A DNA stretch of 64,000 nt from Bacillus sp. V5-8f. GTDB taxonomy: Bacteria; Bacillota; Bacilli; Bacillales; DSM-1321. Position 1 is the stretch's first letter. Each line of letters opens with the position of its first letter. Below, one piece after another: positions 34,246 through 42,597 of the stretch. The translations under genes were made by a program, and so were the position numbers. The stretch lies in assembly GCF_002863565.1 (NCBI RefSeq), contig NZ_PGUW01000004.1, positions 673,413 to 737,412 of the forward strand. The letters run 5' to 3'. Under the pieces are notes generated by a model. That model was not told the origin of the DNA. It saw nothing but the letters and a program-made list of their open reading frames with translations, and did no database searches.

Positions 34246-35031
34246 ATGGGGAAAACAATTTTCATTACTGGAGCAGGGACCGGGCTTGGCAGGGGTGCAG
34301 CGATCGGTCTTGCTAAAAAAGGGCATCGTGTGATTGCGGCGACAGAGCTGACTTCTCAAAAAACAGACCTTCTTCGGGAAGCTAATGACTTGGAACTGGA
34401 TATAGATGTGATAAAAGTGGATATTACGAACCCGTTGGATTTGGAACAGATTAAAAAGTATGATTTTGACGTATTTGTTGCAAATGCCGCAATTAATGAA
34501 CGAGGGCCGCTTGGGGAAGTGCCAATGGACCGCTTTCGGGCACTTTTTGAGGTAAATGTTTTCGCAACCTTGGAAACAGCACAGATAGCTGCGCAGAAGA
34601 TGGTTGAAAAGGGAAGTGGAAAAATCGTCTTTATGAGTTCCATGTCTGGAATAATGGCATCTCCATATGGCGGTCCATATGCCGCTACAAAGCACGCGAT
34701 TGAAGCAATTGCCCATACCCTGCAGTTGGAGCTTCAAGGATTTGGAGTGAAAGTTGCCACCATTAACCCTGGTGCCTTCAATACAGGCTTTAATGACCGG
34801 GCGGCAGAAGAGTTATGGAAATGGTACGATGAAGAGAAAAACTTCACGAGAAAAGAGGATATAAAAAAGGCGGAAGAGGGGTTAAAGAACCAGTATGACC
34901 CGGAAGATATGATTGCAAAAATGGTAGAAATCATCCCAGCTGACGATCATAAATTCCGAACCGCCTATCCTCAGCAAACGGAGAAACAGATGAAGCAAGA
35001 AGAACAAAAATGGTGGGAGATGGACATATAG
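34246..35031 (+). CDS. SDR-family oxidoreductase
   Basis: The 261-residue SDR has FITGAGTGLGRGAAIGLAKKGHRV, ANAAIN, MSSMSGI and the YAATKHAIEAIA active site. The segment before it (KMVEKGSGKIVF) is standard. It is related to retinol-dehydrogenase-like SDRs with a long C-terminal tail rich in Lys/Glu (ARRESTED catalytic role beyond SDR chemistry unknown). GGAGG lies eight bases before the ATG at 34246; a GTG/ATG-like opening at 34231 is upstream of that site. A strong terminator follows, so it is monocistronic. Confidence 0.9.
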   Translation: MGKTIFITGAGTGLGRGAAIGLAKKGHRVIAATELTSQKTDLLREANDLELDIDVIKVDITNPLDLEQIKKYDFDVFVANAAINERGPLGEVPMDRFRALFEVNVFATLETAQIAAQKMVEKGSGKIVFMSSMSGIMASPYGGPYAATKHAIEAIAHTLQLELQGFGVKVATINPGAFNTGFNDRAAEELWKWYDEEKNFTRKEDIKKAEEGLKNQYDPEDMIAKMVEIIPADDHKFRTAYPQQTEKQMKQEEQKWWEMDI

Positions 35032-35072
35032 GGCACTCCTTTTATTTTAACCCTGTTGTATGGGCGTTTAAT

Positions 35073-35109
35073 AAAAAGGGAAAAGAGACAAGACTCTTTT
35101 CCCTTTTTA
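35073..35109. terminator. strong bidirectional-looking terminator
   Basis: AAAAAGGGAAAAGAG pairs perfectly with CTCTTTTCCCTTTTT (15 bp) around a 6-base loop. It ends the SDR transcript. Confidence 0.9.
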
Positions 35110-35361
35110 CATTTTTGAATGTGCTTTAGGTGAGAAAAGACATAGAAGCAATAGGTACTTGATTTTATAAAGGTTTAGATATTAAAGCATGTTGATTTTC
35201 TTGTTTAACTAACGGTACAGGTTTCGTTCAATATAGGAATGCAATTTATGTATAATGAATAAAGGTAGCATATGTTTCAATTGCATGAAATAAACAGAAA
35301 ACATACGGATCAATATGCAAGTGGTGCATGCGAAAAATTTAGTAAAAGGGAGAGTGGAAAC

Positions 35362-35667
35362 ATGCAATACATAGTTACAGCTTATGATGGTACTGATGAA
35401 AAAGCGATTGATAGAAGGTTAAAGGTGAGGGAAGAGCACTTAGAAGGAGTAGAACGAAGAGTTAAAGAAGGACACCATTTATATGGTGGAGCTATTCTTG
35501 ATGACGAAGGAAAAATGATAGGTTCAATGATGGTAGTGGACTTTCCATCAAGAGAAGAGCTGGATAATTGGCTCAAAGTTGAACCCTATGTCATGGGAAA
35601 TGTATGGCAGAAAATAGACATACAACCTTTCAGAGTGGCACCCATATTTATGAAACTGTATGAGTGA
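35362..35667 (+). CDS. YciI/YCII-domain protein
   Basis: The 101-residue protein matches the YCII fold: IVTAYDGTDEKAIDRRLKVREEHL, then HHLYGGAILDDEGKMIGSMMVVDFPSREELDNWLKVEPYV, with the conserved His and Asp of the putative active site. The family fold is ferredoxin-like; members act as small lactone/dehydrochlorinase-like enzymes or have no known function. The frame is open from 35272, but AAGGGAGAG points to the ATG at 35362. Confidence 0.88.
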   Translation: MQYIVTAYDGTDEKAIDRRLKVREEHLEGVERRVKEGHHLYGGAILDDEGKMIGSMMVVDFPSREELDNWLKVEPYVMGNVWQKIDIQPFRVAPIFMKLYE

Positions 35668-35746
35668 AACCTTTATAACAGAAAGGCCCCAGTTACTTTC
35701 TTCTTAATTAGTTAGTGAAGATTTGTACTAACACTAGGTACAGACA

Positions 35747-35772
35747 GGGATTGCTATGGCAATCTCTTTTTT
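35747..35772 (+). terminator. YciI-gene terminator
   Basis: GGGATTGC pairs with GCAATCTC (one G-U pair) around TATG and is followed by six T residues. The remaining gap to 35990 holds only the leader of the next gene. Confidence 0.85.
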
Positions 35773-35990
35773 GTATAAAAAGAAATGATAAAAATCTATA
35801 TAGTATAAAGTTTCAAGGTGTGATGTATTGGATAATAGGCTGATAGAGATTTGTAATTATTGAATCCTGAAAATTTACAATTATGAATATTCCCCCCAAT
35901 TAGCTGATTGTATATATCATTTGTCTAACAAAATGTTTAACTACCGGCCAGAAGGTAATATAAAAAGTAAATCATAAGGAGGGGAATTCC

Positions 35991-36467
35991 TTGAAAGCCT
36001 TTCATTATATTTTAGGTGTACCATTGATGACAATGTTTGCGTTGAGTGGCTGCAGCGACAAAGATGAAGTGGAAAATCCGCCTGTTGCTGAAGATGAAAA
36101 CCAGGCCGGCACTAATCCTGAAACGAGTGTGGGGAGCTCTCATAAAATGGATTTCACATTTAAATCATTCGAATTGAAGGTAGAGGATGCCGAGGGTCAG
36201 GAATACGAGGCTGAATATGATACAGAGGGTACAGAAACAGAAGCTTCGATTGACGACGAAATGAACGACAAAAAGTTATCCGGCGATGAAGCGATGGACG
36301 AACTGGGGCCTCAGCTGGAAAAACTGGAATTTAATCAAGATGCTCCTGAAGATGAAGTAATTGCAGAAGTGGTGAAGGATTTTGGATTTGAAGAAGATTA
36401 CAAGAATCTGGAGCTTGACATTACGTATAGTGATGGTGAAACAAAGGAATACACGAAGTCAAAATAA
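35991..36467 (+). CDS. YusW-like lipoprotein
   Basis: The 158-residue protein has a short signal peptide with lipobox ALSGC. An acidic linker follows, then the YusW-like domain (about 55-158; FTFKSFELKVEDAEGQEYEAEYD ends at YSDGETKEYTKSK). It should be anchored to the outer face of the membrane. The domain is strongly acidic (many Asp/Glu), fitting calcium or cell-wall contact, but no function is established. TTG start behind AAGGAGGGG. Confidence 0.85.
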   Translation: MKAFHYILGVPLMTMFALSGCSDKDEVENPPVAEDENQAGTNPETSVGSSHKMDFTFKSFELKVEDAEGQEYEAEYDTEGTETEASIDDEMNDKKLSGDEAMDELGPQLEKLEFNQDAPEDEVIAEVVKDFGFEEDYKNLELDITYSDGETKEYTKSK

Positions 36468-36469
36468 AG

Positions 36470-36500
36470 AAGGATTCTTACACAGTAGGGATCCTTTTTT
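36470..36500 (+). terminator. lipoprotein-gene terminator
   Basis: AAGGATTC pairs with GGATCCTT-type bases (one G-U pair), followed by a T run. Confidence 0.8.
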
Positions 36501-36720
36501 CTAGCAAAAACGGAAAATCGGATTGTAAAATTCATATAATCTAACAGTGAAACTAGATAGTATGAATTAATATTTATATTTAAAATTTGCCAGTAAGCTT
36601 TAGTAGAAGTATTGTGGTTGACTTTATAGAGGAGGCTCATGCTCTTGCGAGATATAACTGGATATATCATAATAAAATATTACATGCTATGTTATAAATA
36701 GATAGGGATGAACAGGTGGA

Positions 36721-36992
36721 ATGTCAATGGAAACCAACCAAGAAAAAGAGCTTTTAGATAATTGGATATCCATTACCAATATTCAAATGAACATGACAAA
36801 TGAGCTGGAAAATGCATTGCAAAAAAATCATGGTTTGTTATTAAAAGAATTTTATGTTCTTTACTTTTTGTCACAACAAAGTGATAAAAAATTAAGGTTA
36901 CAGCAATTGCAAGAATCGGTTGGCTTAAGTCAAAGTGCGATGTCAAGGCTAGTAACTAGACTAGAGGCAAAAAGTTGTGGAGCTTTAGAAAG
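36721..36992 (+). pseudogene. MarR-family regulator truncated by an IS66-like element
   Basis: The first ~90 codons match the N-terminal two-thirds of the intact MarR gene at 37851: shared LKEFYVL, VGLSQSAMSRLV and EAK-CG-L-R stretches. The frame breaks exactly where GTAAGCG begins, the terminal sequence of IS66-family elements. The wing and C-terminal dimerisation helices are gone, so the product cannot dimerise normally. No matching 3-prime half was found on the other side of the element. Confidence 0.85.
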
Positions 36993-37533
36993 GTAAGCGT
37001 CAAATATTCCCCACCTACTACTTGTAAATAGCTCATGAGATAATCTCCTTACATTCTTCTTGTTTATTTGTCTTTTGCAATCGCTCACGCGATAAACTAA
37101 AGATTCTAGTGTGGGAACATAATGGTTTTTGGTTGCATTATCGCAGATTGGAAAAAGGAAAGTTTGACTGGCCAACTCAACATCCAAATGTGCCACTTAC
37201 CATTTCAAGAAGGCAACTGAGATGGCTTCTTTATGGATTTCCATTTGACCAAAAACAAGGGCATCAAGCTGTATATGCGAGCACAATCCTGTTAAAAATT
37301 CATATATTTAGAAGGGATTTGATTCATTTTGTCGAAATGGATTCATCTATGAAAACAACATCCTCTCATCAAAATCAACCTACAATTGAATCTCTTCAAG
37401 CTCAAGTAGAAGAACTCACGGTAAAAGTGAGATGGTATGAAGAACAATTTCGTCTTAGCCAACAAAAACGGTTTGGTACGTCTAGCGAAAAAACAACGGA
37501 AAATCGGGTAACAACAAACAATATACGCTTTTG
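36993..37533 (+). mobile_element. IS66-family insertion sequence remnant
   Basis: The left end GTAAGCGTCAAATATTC resembles an IS66 inverted repeat. Downstream, 37109-37330 encodes the C-terminal part of an IS66 TnpB protein (RRLEKGKFDWP, ISRRQLRWLLYGFPF). 37337-37530 encodes the N-terminus of the TnpC transposase (leucine-zipper part ESLQAQVEELTVKVRWYEEQ, then RFGTSSEKT). TnpA, most of TnpC and the right inverted repeat are missing, so the element is dead. Confidence 0.8.
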
Positions 37534-37710
37534 ATTGGTCATTATGTATTACCTCCCGAAATTTGGGTGCATTTAAGAGGAAATAAGTCATCTCATCTAT
37601 TCTAAAATTTATTATCTCCGTATTTTTTAAAATCATTTCATCAAGAGAGCCAAACAAGTAAGAAAACCTTCAATGGAGCTTTTAAAAAAGCAGGATGTCC
37701 TGTATGCTCT

Positions 37711-37736
37711 CAATGTTCACTCGCGAGTGAACATTG
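37711..37736. promoter_or_regulatory. perfect 26-bp palindrome upstream of marR
   Basis: The core TGTTCACTCGCGAGTGAACA is part of a fully symmetric 26-bp sequence. It ends six bases before the -35 box of the marR promoter. It resembles TetR- or MarR-type operators, while no T run supports a terminator role. Confidence 0.7.
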
Positions 37737-37742
37737 TCCCAT

Positions 37743-37772
37743 TTGACTATTAAAATGTTTGCTTGTTACTAT
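37743..37772 (+). promoter_or_regulatory. SigA-type promoter of the intact marR gene
   Basis: TTGACT and TACTAT are separated by 18 bp, about 80 bp before the marR start, directly downstream of the 26-bp palindrome. Confidence 0.6.
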
Positions 37773-37850
37773 AGAAAAAAAACCAATAAATTTGTAGGGC
37801 TAACGCATTGCTTGTATAGAGCTAACTTGAACCTAGAACAGGTGGGACGA

Positions 37851-38285
37851 ATGGAATTAAATCAAAACAAACAATTGATAACAAATTGGCTTTCTTTAAC
37901 CCATATACAAATGAAAATTACGAACGAACTAGAAGGTATACTTCAAGAAAATCATCAATTATCATTAAAAGAATTCTATGTTCTTTTATTTTTATCCGAA
38001 GCCCCCGAAAAAAAATTAAAGTTACAACAATTACAGAGTATGGTGGGACTTAGTCAGAGCGCCATGTCAAGACTGGTCAGCCGATTTGAAGCAAAAGGCT
38101 GTGGAACATTAAAACGTTATATTTGTGTAGACGATCGTAGAGCCATCTTCACTTCCTTAACACCTGAAGGAGAGGAAAAGCTTAAAAAGGCGACTGTTAC
38201 GTTTCATGACACCCTTGAAAAGGCTTTTTCTCAAGATATGATTCGCGAAGAGCTATATCGATTACTTGATCAATTAAAACCATGA
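37851..38285 (+). CDS. MarR-family transcriptional regulator
   Basis: The 144-residue protein has helix-turn-helix LQSMVGLSQSAMSRLVSRFEAKGCG (about 62-86), the wing with DDRRAIFTSLTPEG, and terminal helices for dimerisation. The ATG at 37851 follows AGGTGG; the frame is open from 37734. It is a close paralogue of the truncated gene at 36721. It lies immediately upstream of an Old Yellow Enzyme, a drug-efflux pump and an aldo/keto reductase, the usual targets of redox- or quinone-sensing MarR proteins. It has no cysteine near the N-terminus; its only visible ones are in the HTH-wing region (KGCG, YICVD). Confidence 0.92.
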   Translation: MELNQNKQLITNWLSLTHIQMKITNELEGILQENHQLSLKEFYVLLFLSEAPEKKLKLQQLQSMVGLSQSAMSRLVSRFEAKGCGTLKRYICVDDRRAIFTSLTPEGEEKLKKATVTFHDTLEKAFSQDMIREELYRLLDQLKP

Positions 38286-38366
38286 CGGGATGATGGGACA
38301 AATGTCCTAGTTCTTCGAATTTGGGAGGGTTCATGTTATGCCGTCTTTTGGTTGAAATCAGTTAAA

Positions 38367-38416
38367 TTGACGAAGTGTTTTGTTTCATGCTATTTTATAT
38401 GCATGCGCATACATTT
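38367..38416 (+). promoter_or_regulatory. promoter with downstream operator for the first Old Yellow Enzyme gene
   Basis: TTGACG (38367-38372) and TATTTT (38391-38396) are 18 bp apart. The imperfect palindrome ATGCATGCGCATACATTT (38399-38416) follows the -10 box directly, over the expected start site, an ideal repressor site. A very similar site precedes the second paralogue. A 200-nt untranslated leader follows. Confidence 0.65.
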
Positions 38417-38619
38417 AATAAATAATTACTAATAGCTTGTTATCCGTCTATCACAAATAGGAAGACTTAGGTTGAACGAAAAAGTACCAATAACCTCGTG
38501 AAAAAGGAATGTGGAAACCGTAAATTTATACATACGCCTATATAGAGCATGGGTGTAAAGCTTTTTTCACTATAGAGGTAAGTAACTCTTGCTAATACAC
38601 CAAGAAGGAGTTTGATATC

Positions 38620-39651
38620 ATGGATCATTTATTTACCCCTTTTCTGCTCAAAGGAATAAAATTAAAAAACCGAGTGGTTATGCCACCTATGTGTCAATAT
38701 TCGGTAACGAATAAGGATGGAATTGCAACGGACTGGCATTTTATGCATTATGTTAGCCGTGCCATTGGAGGTGCGAGCTTAATCATTATCGAAATGACAG
38801 ATGTTGATCCAGATGGCCGTATCACCGATTATGATTTAGGATTATGGTCAGATGAGCAAATCCCGCAACTTAAACGTATTGTTGATGCTTGTCATCAATA
38901 TGGGGCAAAGGTAGGTATTCAAATTGCTCATGCTGGGCGTAAAGCAGAAGATGCCGAGATTCCAGTTGCACCGTCTGCGATTCCCTTTGATGTAAATTCA
39001 AAAACGCCAAGAGCACTCTCTACAGAAGAAGTAAAAGAAATGGTTGGAAAATTCCGTATGGCTGTACGTCGTGCCGTTCAAGCTGGAGTAGATGTAATCG
39101 AGCTTCATGGTGCACACGGTTACTTGATTCACCAATTTCAATCCCATATCACCAATCAAAGAACAGATGAGTATGGAAAGGAATTAACGAAATTTGGTAA
39201 AGATGTCATTCAGGCTGCAAAGAGCGAAATGCCAGAGGATATGCCGTTGATTATGCGAATATCTGCTAGAGAATACGTAGACGGTGGATATGGCATCAAT
39301 GAAAGCATTGAATTTTCAAGGGAATATCAAAAAGCAGGGGTTGATATGTTTCATGTGAGTGCAGGGGGAGAAGGACCTATTGCTGCAGATGGAAGACCTG
39401 GTACACATGTAGCTTATCAAGTGCCATTAGCAAGAGCCATTAAGCAAGCTCTTAATATCCCTGTCATTGCGGTTGGAAGATTGGATGAACCATCATTAGC
39501 GAACTCCGTTATTGGAAATGAAGATGCGGATCTGGTTGCGGTCGGAAGAGGAATGTTAAGAAATCCTTATTGGACACTGGAGGCTGCAACTGTTCTTCAT
39601 AAAGAAACAGGAATTCCAAGACAATACGATCGAGGTTTTCCTAAAAATTAG
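38620..39651 (+). CDS. namA: NADPH dehydrogenase, Old Yellow Enzyme family (NamA/YqjM-like)
   Basis: The 343-residue FMN enzyme of the YqjM class has FLLKGIKLKNRVVMPPMCQYS with the modulating cysteine, IQIAHAGRKAE, the HGAHGYLIHQFQS active-site pair, RISAREY, and the C-terminal FMN-binding VGRGMLRNP. It reduces activated C=C bonds of enals, quinones, maleimides and nitro compounds using NADPH. The ATG follows AAGAAGGAG. It lies downstream of marR and is about 75-80% alike, by eye, to the second copy at 42598. Confidence 0.94.
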   Translation: MDHLFTPFLLKGIKLKNRVVMPPMCQYSVTNKDGIATDWHFMHYVSRAIGGASLIIIEMTDVDPDGRITDYDLGLWSDEQIPQLKRIVDACHQYGAKVGIQIAHAGRKAEDAEIPVAPSAIPFDVNSKTPRALSTEEVKEMVGKFRMAVRRAVQAGVDVIELHGAHGYLIHQFQSHITNQRTDEYGKELTKFGKDVIQAAKSEMPEDMPLIMRISAREYVDGGYGINESIEFSREYQKAGVDMFHVSAGGEGPIAADGRPGTHVAYQVPLARAIKQALNIPVIAVGRLDEPSLANSVIGNEDADLVAVGRGMLRNPYWTLEAATVLHKETGIPRQYDRGFPKN

Positions 39652-39667
39652 TAAAAAGTAATTACAT

Positions 39668-39724
39668 GGAAAATCAAGGGCGAGTGCCCTAGTGGTGCCT
39701 GTTCTTGATTTTCCACTAGATATG
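39668..39724. other. long hairpin between the first Old Yellow Enzyme and the MFS gene
   Basis: GGAAAATCAAG pairs perfectly with CTTGATTTTCC (11 bp) around a 35-base loop that itself can form GGGC-GCCC. No T run follows, so it may be an attenuator or an mRNA stability element. Confidence 0.5.
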
Positions 39725-39796
39725 TAAAGTAAATTTTTATAAAACAGTTTTTTAGATTAATGGAAAATGATTGTTAAATAGAAAGGCGAGAAATAG

Positions 39797-41008
39797 TTGA
39801 ATAAATTAACAGGTACCAAACGATTGCAACTTGCTTTACTCTTAGGGTCACTTGCACTATTAGGTCCTTTTACAATCGATATGTATTTACCTTCATTCCC
39901 TACTATTGTGAAAGAATACCATACAACAGCTTCCTTAGTACAAATTAGTTTAACGTCTTGCCTTTTAGGATTGGGATTAGGTCAATTGATTATAGGACCA
40001 ATGAGTGATGTTCAAGGCCGCCGTAAGCCATTGAGGATTTTCCTCCTCCTGTATTTAATCGTTTCTGCAATATGTGCATTTGCACCCAATATTTACACCT
40101 TTATCGGGGCTCGTTTCCTACAAGGTTTTGCAGCAGCAGGTGGGCTCGTGATTTCTAGAGCAATTGTTCGCGATGTGTACAGTGGAAGGGAACTCACCAA
40201 GTTCTTCGCTTTATTGATGTTGGTAGGGAACCTTGGGCCAATTGTAGCACCGATTGCTGGAGGGATTATACTAGCGTTTACTAATTGGTCAGGAGTTTTT
40301 CTTGTTTTAGCTTGTATAGGTCTCGCATTGGTTTTCATGGTTTCATGGAAACTCGAAGAAACATTACCAAAGGAAAACCGTGTTCCAAGTAATATTTCAC
40401 AAATAGTGAAGAATTTTGGCTCTTTGTTAAAAGATCGTCAGTTCACTGGATATGCCCTTACTCAAGGCTTCATCATTGCAGGAATCTTTGCTTACGTTTC
40501 AGGTATTCCTTTTGTCTATCAGAATATTTATGGTGTAACTCCCCAAGTGTTCAGTCTATTATTTGGAGTGAATGGAGTTGCTCTAATTATTGGAAGTCAG
40601 GTGGTTGGTCGCTTTACAGATATCATATCAGAGAGGACTTTCCTAAAGATTGGGTTATTGATTTCTAACTTAGCAGGTGCTGTTTTATTGGTAGCTCTTC
40701 TATCAAAGGCTCCCCTTATCGCTGTCGCCATTCCCATTTTCTTTTTTGTATCTTCGATAGGAATCATTGCTGCAACTTCTTTTTCATTAGCAATGGAGAC
40801 ACAAGGACATATTGCAGGAAGTGCCTCTGCACTATTAGGACTCCTACCCTTTATACTCGGATCATTAACGGCTCCACTCGTAGGAATAGCCGGAGAGTAT
40901 ACAGCCATTCCAATGGGGGTTGTTATTTTTTTAGCAAGCTTAATGGCTTTCTTATCGTATTATGGATTAGTCGGAAGAGCTTCTTTAAGGGTTCAGGATA
41001 CAAAATAA
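39797..41008 (+). CDS. MFS multidrug efflux transporter, Bcr/CflA family
   Basis: The 403-residue, 12-helix transporter has TIDMYLPSFPTI in the first helix, GLGLGQLIIGPMSDVQGRRKPL (MFS motif A) and the GARFLQGFAAAGGLVISRAIVRD region of the Bcr/CflA drug-resistance subfamily. It should expel drugs or toxic metabolites by proton antiport. TTG start; its ribosome site (GAAAGGCGAG) is weak. It is co-oriented with the flanking reductases and likely part of the same stress response. Confidence 0.93.
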   Translation: MNKLTGTKRLQLALLLGSLALLGPFTIDMYLPSFPTIVKEYHTTASLVQISLTSCLLGLGLGQLIIGPMSDVQGRRKPLRIFLLLYLIVSAICAFAPNIYTFIGARFLQGFAAAGGLVISRAIVRDVYSGRELTKFFALLMLVGNLGPIVAPIAGGIILAFTNWSGVFLVLACIGLALVFMVSWKLEETLPKENRVPSNISQIVKNFGSLLKDRQFTGYALTQGFIIAGIFAYVSGIPFVYQNIYGVTPQVFSLLFGVNGVALIIGSQVVGRFTDIISERTFLKIGLLISNLAGAVLLVALLSKAPLIAVAIPIFFFVSSIGIIAATSFSLAMETQGHIAGSASALLGLLPFILGSLTAPLVGIAGEYTAIPMGVVIFLASLMAFLSYYGLVGRASLRVQDTK

Positions 41009-41067
41009 TACAATTTATTTTTAACTGAAAGGTAATAAAAAACGAGGGATAAAAGGAGAAATGTACC

Positions 41068-41892
41068 ATGAATTTTGTTACTCTAAATAACGGATTAAAA
41101 ATGCCGCAGCTGGGATTTGGTGTTTGGCAGGTTGAAGACGATCAAGCAAGACTAGCAGTTGCAAAAGCAATTGAAGTTGGTTACACATCTATTGATACGG
41201 CAATGATCTATAAAAATGAAAAGGGCGTTGGAAAGGCTATTGCTGAATCATCTGTATCTCGTGAAGAGTTATTTATTACAACGAAAGTTTGGAATAGTGA
41301 TCAAGGATTTGAAAATACGTTATATGCATTTGATGAGAGCTTGGAAAGATTAGGTCTTGATTATGTTGATTTATATTTGATTCACTGGCCTACTCCGCAA
41401 TTTAACCAGTATATTGAAACCTATAAAGCGTTAGAAAAGCTTTATCATGATGGCCGAGTGAAAGCAATTGGAGTTTGTAACTTTGAAATTGAACACTTAG
41501 AGCGCCTTTTAAAAGAATGTGAAGTTGTACCAGTATTGAATCAGATTGAGTGTCATCCATACCTTGCTCAAAATGAGTTAAAAGAGTTTTGTGCAAAACA
41601 TAATATCTTTGTAGAAGCTTGGAGCCCTCTTGACCAAGGAGGAGAGGTGTTGCAAGACGAAGTAATTCAAAGGATTGCTACGTCACACAGCAAAACGCCA
41701 GCTCAAGTTGTGTTGCGCTGGCATTTACAAAATAACACAATCGTCATTCCAAAATCTATTACACCATCACGAATCGAAGAGAACTATAATGTATTTGATT
41801 TCGAACTAACTTCAACTGAATTGAACGAAATAAATAAACTTAATCGTAATCGACGTAAAGGTGCACATCCAAATGATATGAATATTCGATAA
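41068..41892 (+). CDS. aldo/keto reductase
   Basis: The 274-residue TIM-barrel NADPH reductase has MPQLGFGVWQV, the active-site DTAMIYKNEKGVGKAI (Asp, Tyr), FITTKVWN with the lysine, LIHWPTP with the histidine, and the cofactor motif IPKSITPSRIEENYNVFDFEL. It resembles the B. subtilis YtbE/YvgN methylglyoxal and carbonyl reductases. AAAGGAG precedes the ATG. It complements the Old Yellow Enzymes by clearing aldehydes and ketones. Confidence 0.94.
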   Translation: MNFVTLNNGLKMPQLGFGVWQVEDDQARLAVAKAIEVGYTSIDTAMIYKNEKGVGKAIAESSVSREELFITTKVWNSDQGFENTLYAFDESLERLGLDYVDLYLIHWPTPQFNQYIETYKALEKLYHDGRVKAIGVCNFEIEHLERLLKECEVVPVLNQIECHPYLAQNELKEFCAKHNIFVEAWSPLDQGGEVLQDEVIQRIATSHSKTPAQVVLRWHLQNNTIVIPKSITPSRIEENYNVFDFELTSTELNEINKLNRNRRKGAHPNDMNIR

Positions 41893-41935
41893 AAATAACA
41901 AGGAACCTCTAATTTTCCATTAGACTATTGTCTCT

Positions 41936-41971
41936 AACCCATTTTAGCTTTCAACTGGAATGGGTTTTTTT
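41936..41971 (+). terminator. aldo/keto reductase terminator
   Basis: AACCCATT pairs with AATGGGTT around a 15-base loop, followed by a run of T. Confidence 0.85.
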
Positions 41972-42289
41972 CAAGGGAATATTCTTTTTTATACGGCTAT
42001 AAATCAATGAACGAATCTATAATAAAAGGACCATATTAAAAAACTCCATTAAAGCTTAGCAGTTAGTAATAAGCCTTTGAACCTTGTTTCACCTTCTAGC
42101 GAGGTCTAGAATTATTAAATTCATTTACCTAGTTTCTTCCAGAATGTTCTTAGTTCCCTTTTGGAAACAGGAAAAATTCAACGAGAACTTCAGTCTTTAA
42201 TAAAGAAGTTATAATTTTTGATTCACGAAAGAATTTTATACGAATGTACTTTGTCTTAAGCCCGGTAAACTTCACTTGGGCTTTTTTTT
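41972..42289 (+). other. gene-less stretch ending in an orphan terminator
   Basis: No gene is visible between 41972 and 42257. At 42258-42289 AAGCCC pairs with GGGCTT and eight T residues follow, a good intrinsic terminator with no gene in front of it. A short untranslated RNA or a decayed gene could precede it. Confidence 0.45.
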
Positions 42290-42442
42290 ATAAGCCTATA
42301 TATTCACATCTCTATTTGCATAATCGTCTACAGTGCTAAACATTCTAAACTTTTAGATTAACAATCAAATAACGAGGATGTTATTTCGTATTTGGGAATA
42401 TGTATGTACACATTTTTAAGAGGATGTGGATGGTGATATTTG

Positions 42443-42495
42443 TTGACATGAAGAAATGATTATTATAATTTAAATGCATGCACACGCATGTATTT
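42443..42495 (+). promoter_or_regulatory. promoter with downstream operator for the second Old Yellow Enzyme gene
   Basis: TTGACA (42443-42448) is followed by a TATAAT-like box near 42464-42469 (spacer 15, shorter than ideal). The site ATGCACACGCATGTATTT (42478-42495) lies just downstream. It matches the 38399-38416 site at 14 of 18 positions with the same symmetric pattern. Confidence 0.6.
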
Positions 42496-42597
42496 TACTT
42501 TATCAAGCTTGTACATAATGTGATGCTATAGGACATAACAGAAGAAGGATGCTTTTATAGCATTCTTTCAATTATTTTGCATAAAAGGAGTTTTAAA

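Noticed and set aside
36600..36683. Frame encoding VDFIEEAHALARYNWIYHNK, reminiscent of a transposase C-terminus
   Set aside because: Too short and without any other transposase part or inverted repeat; suggestive but unsupported.
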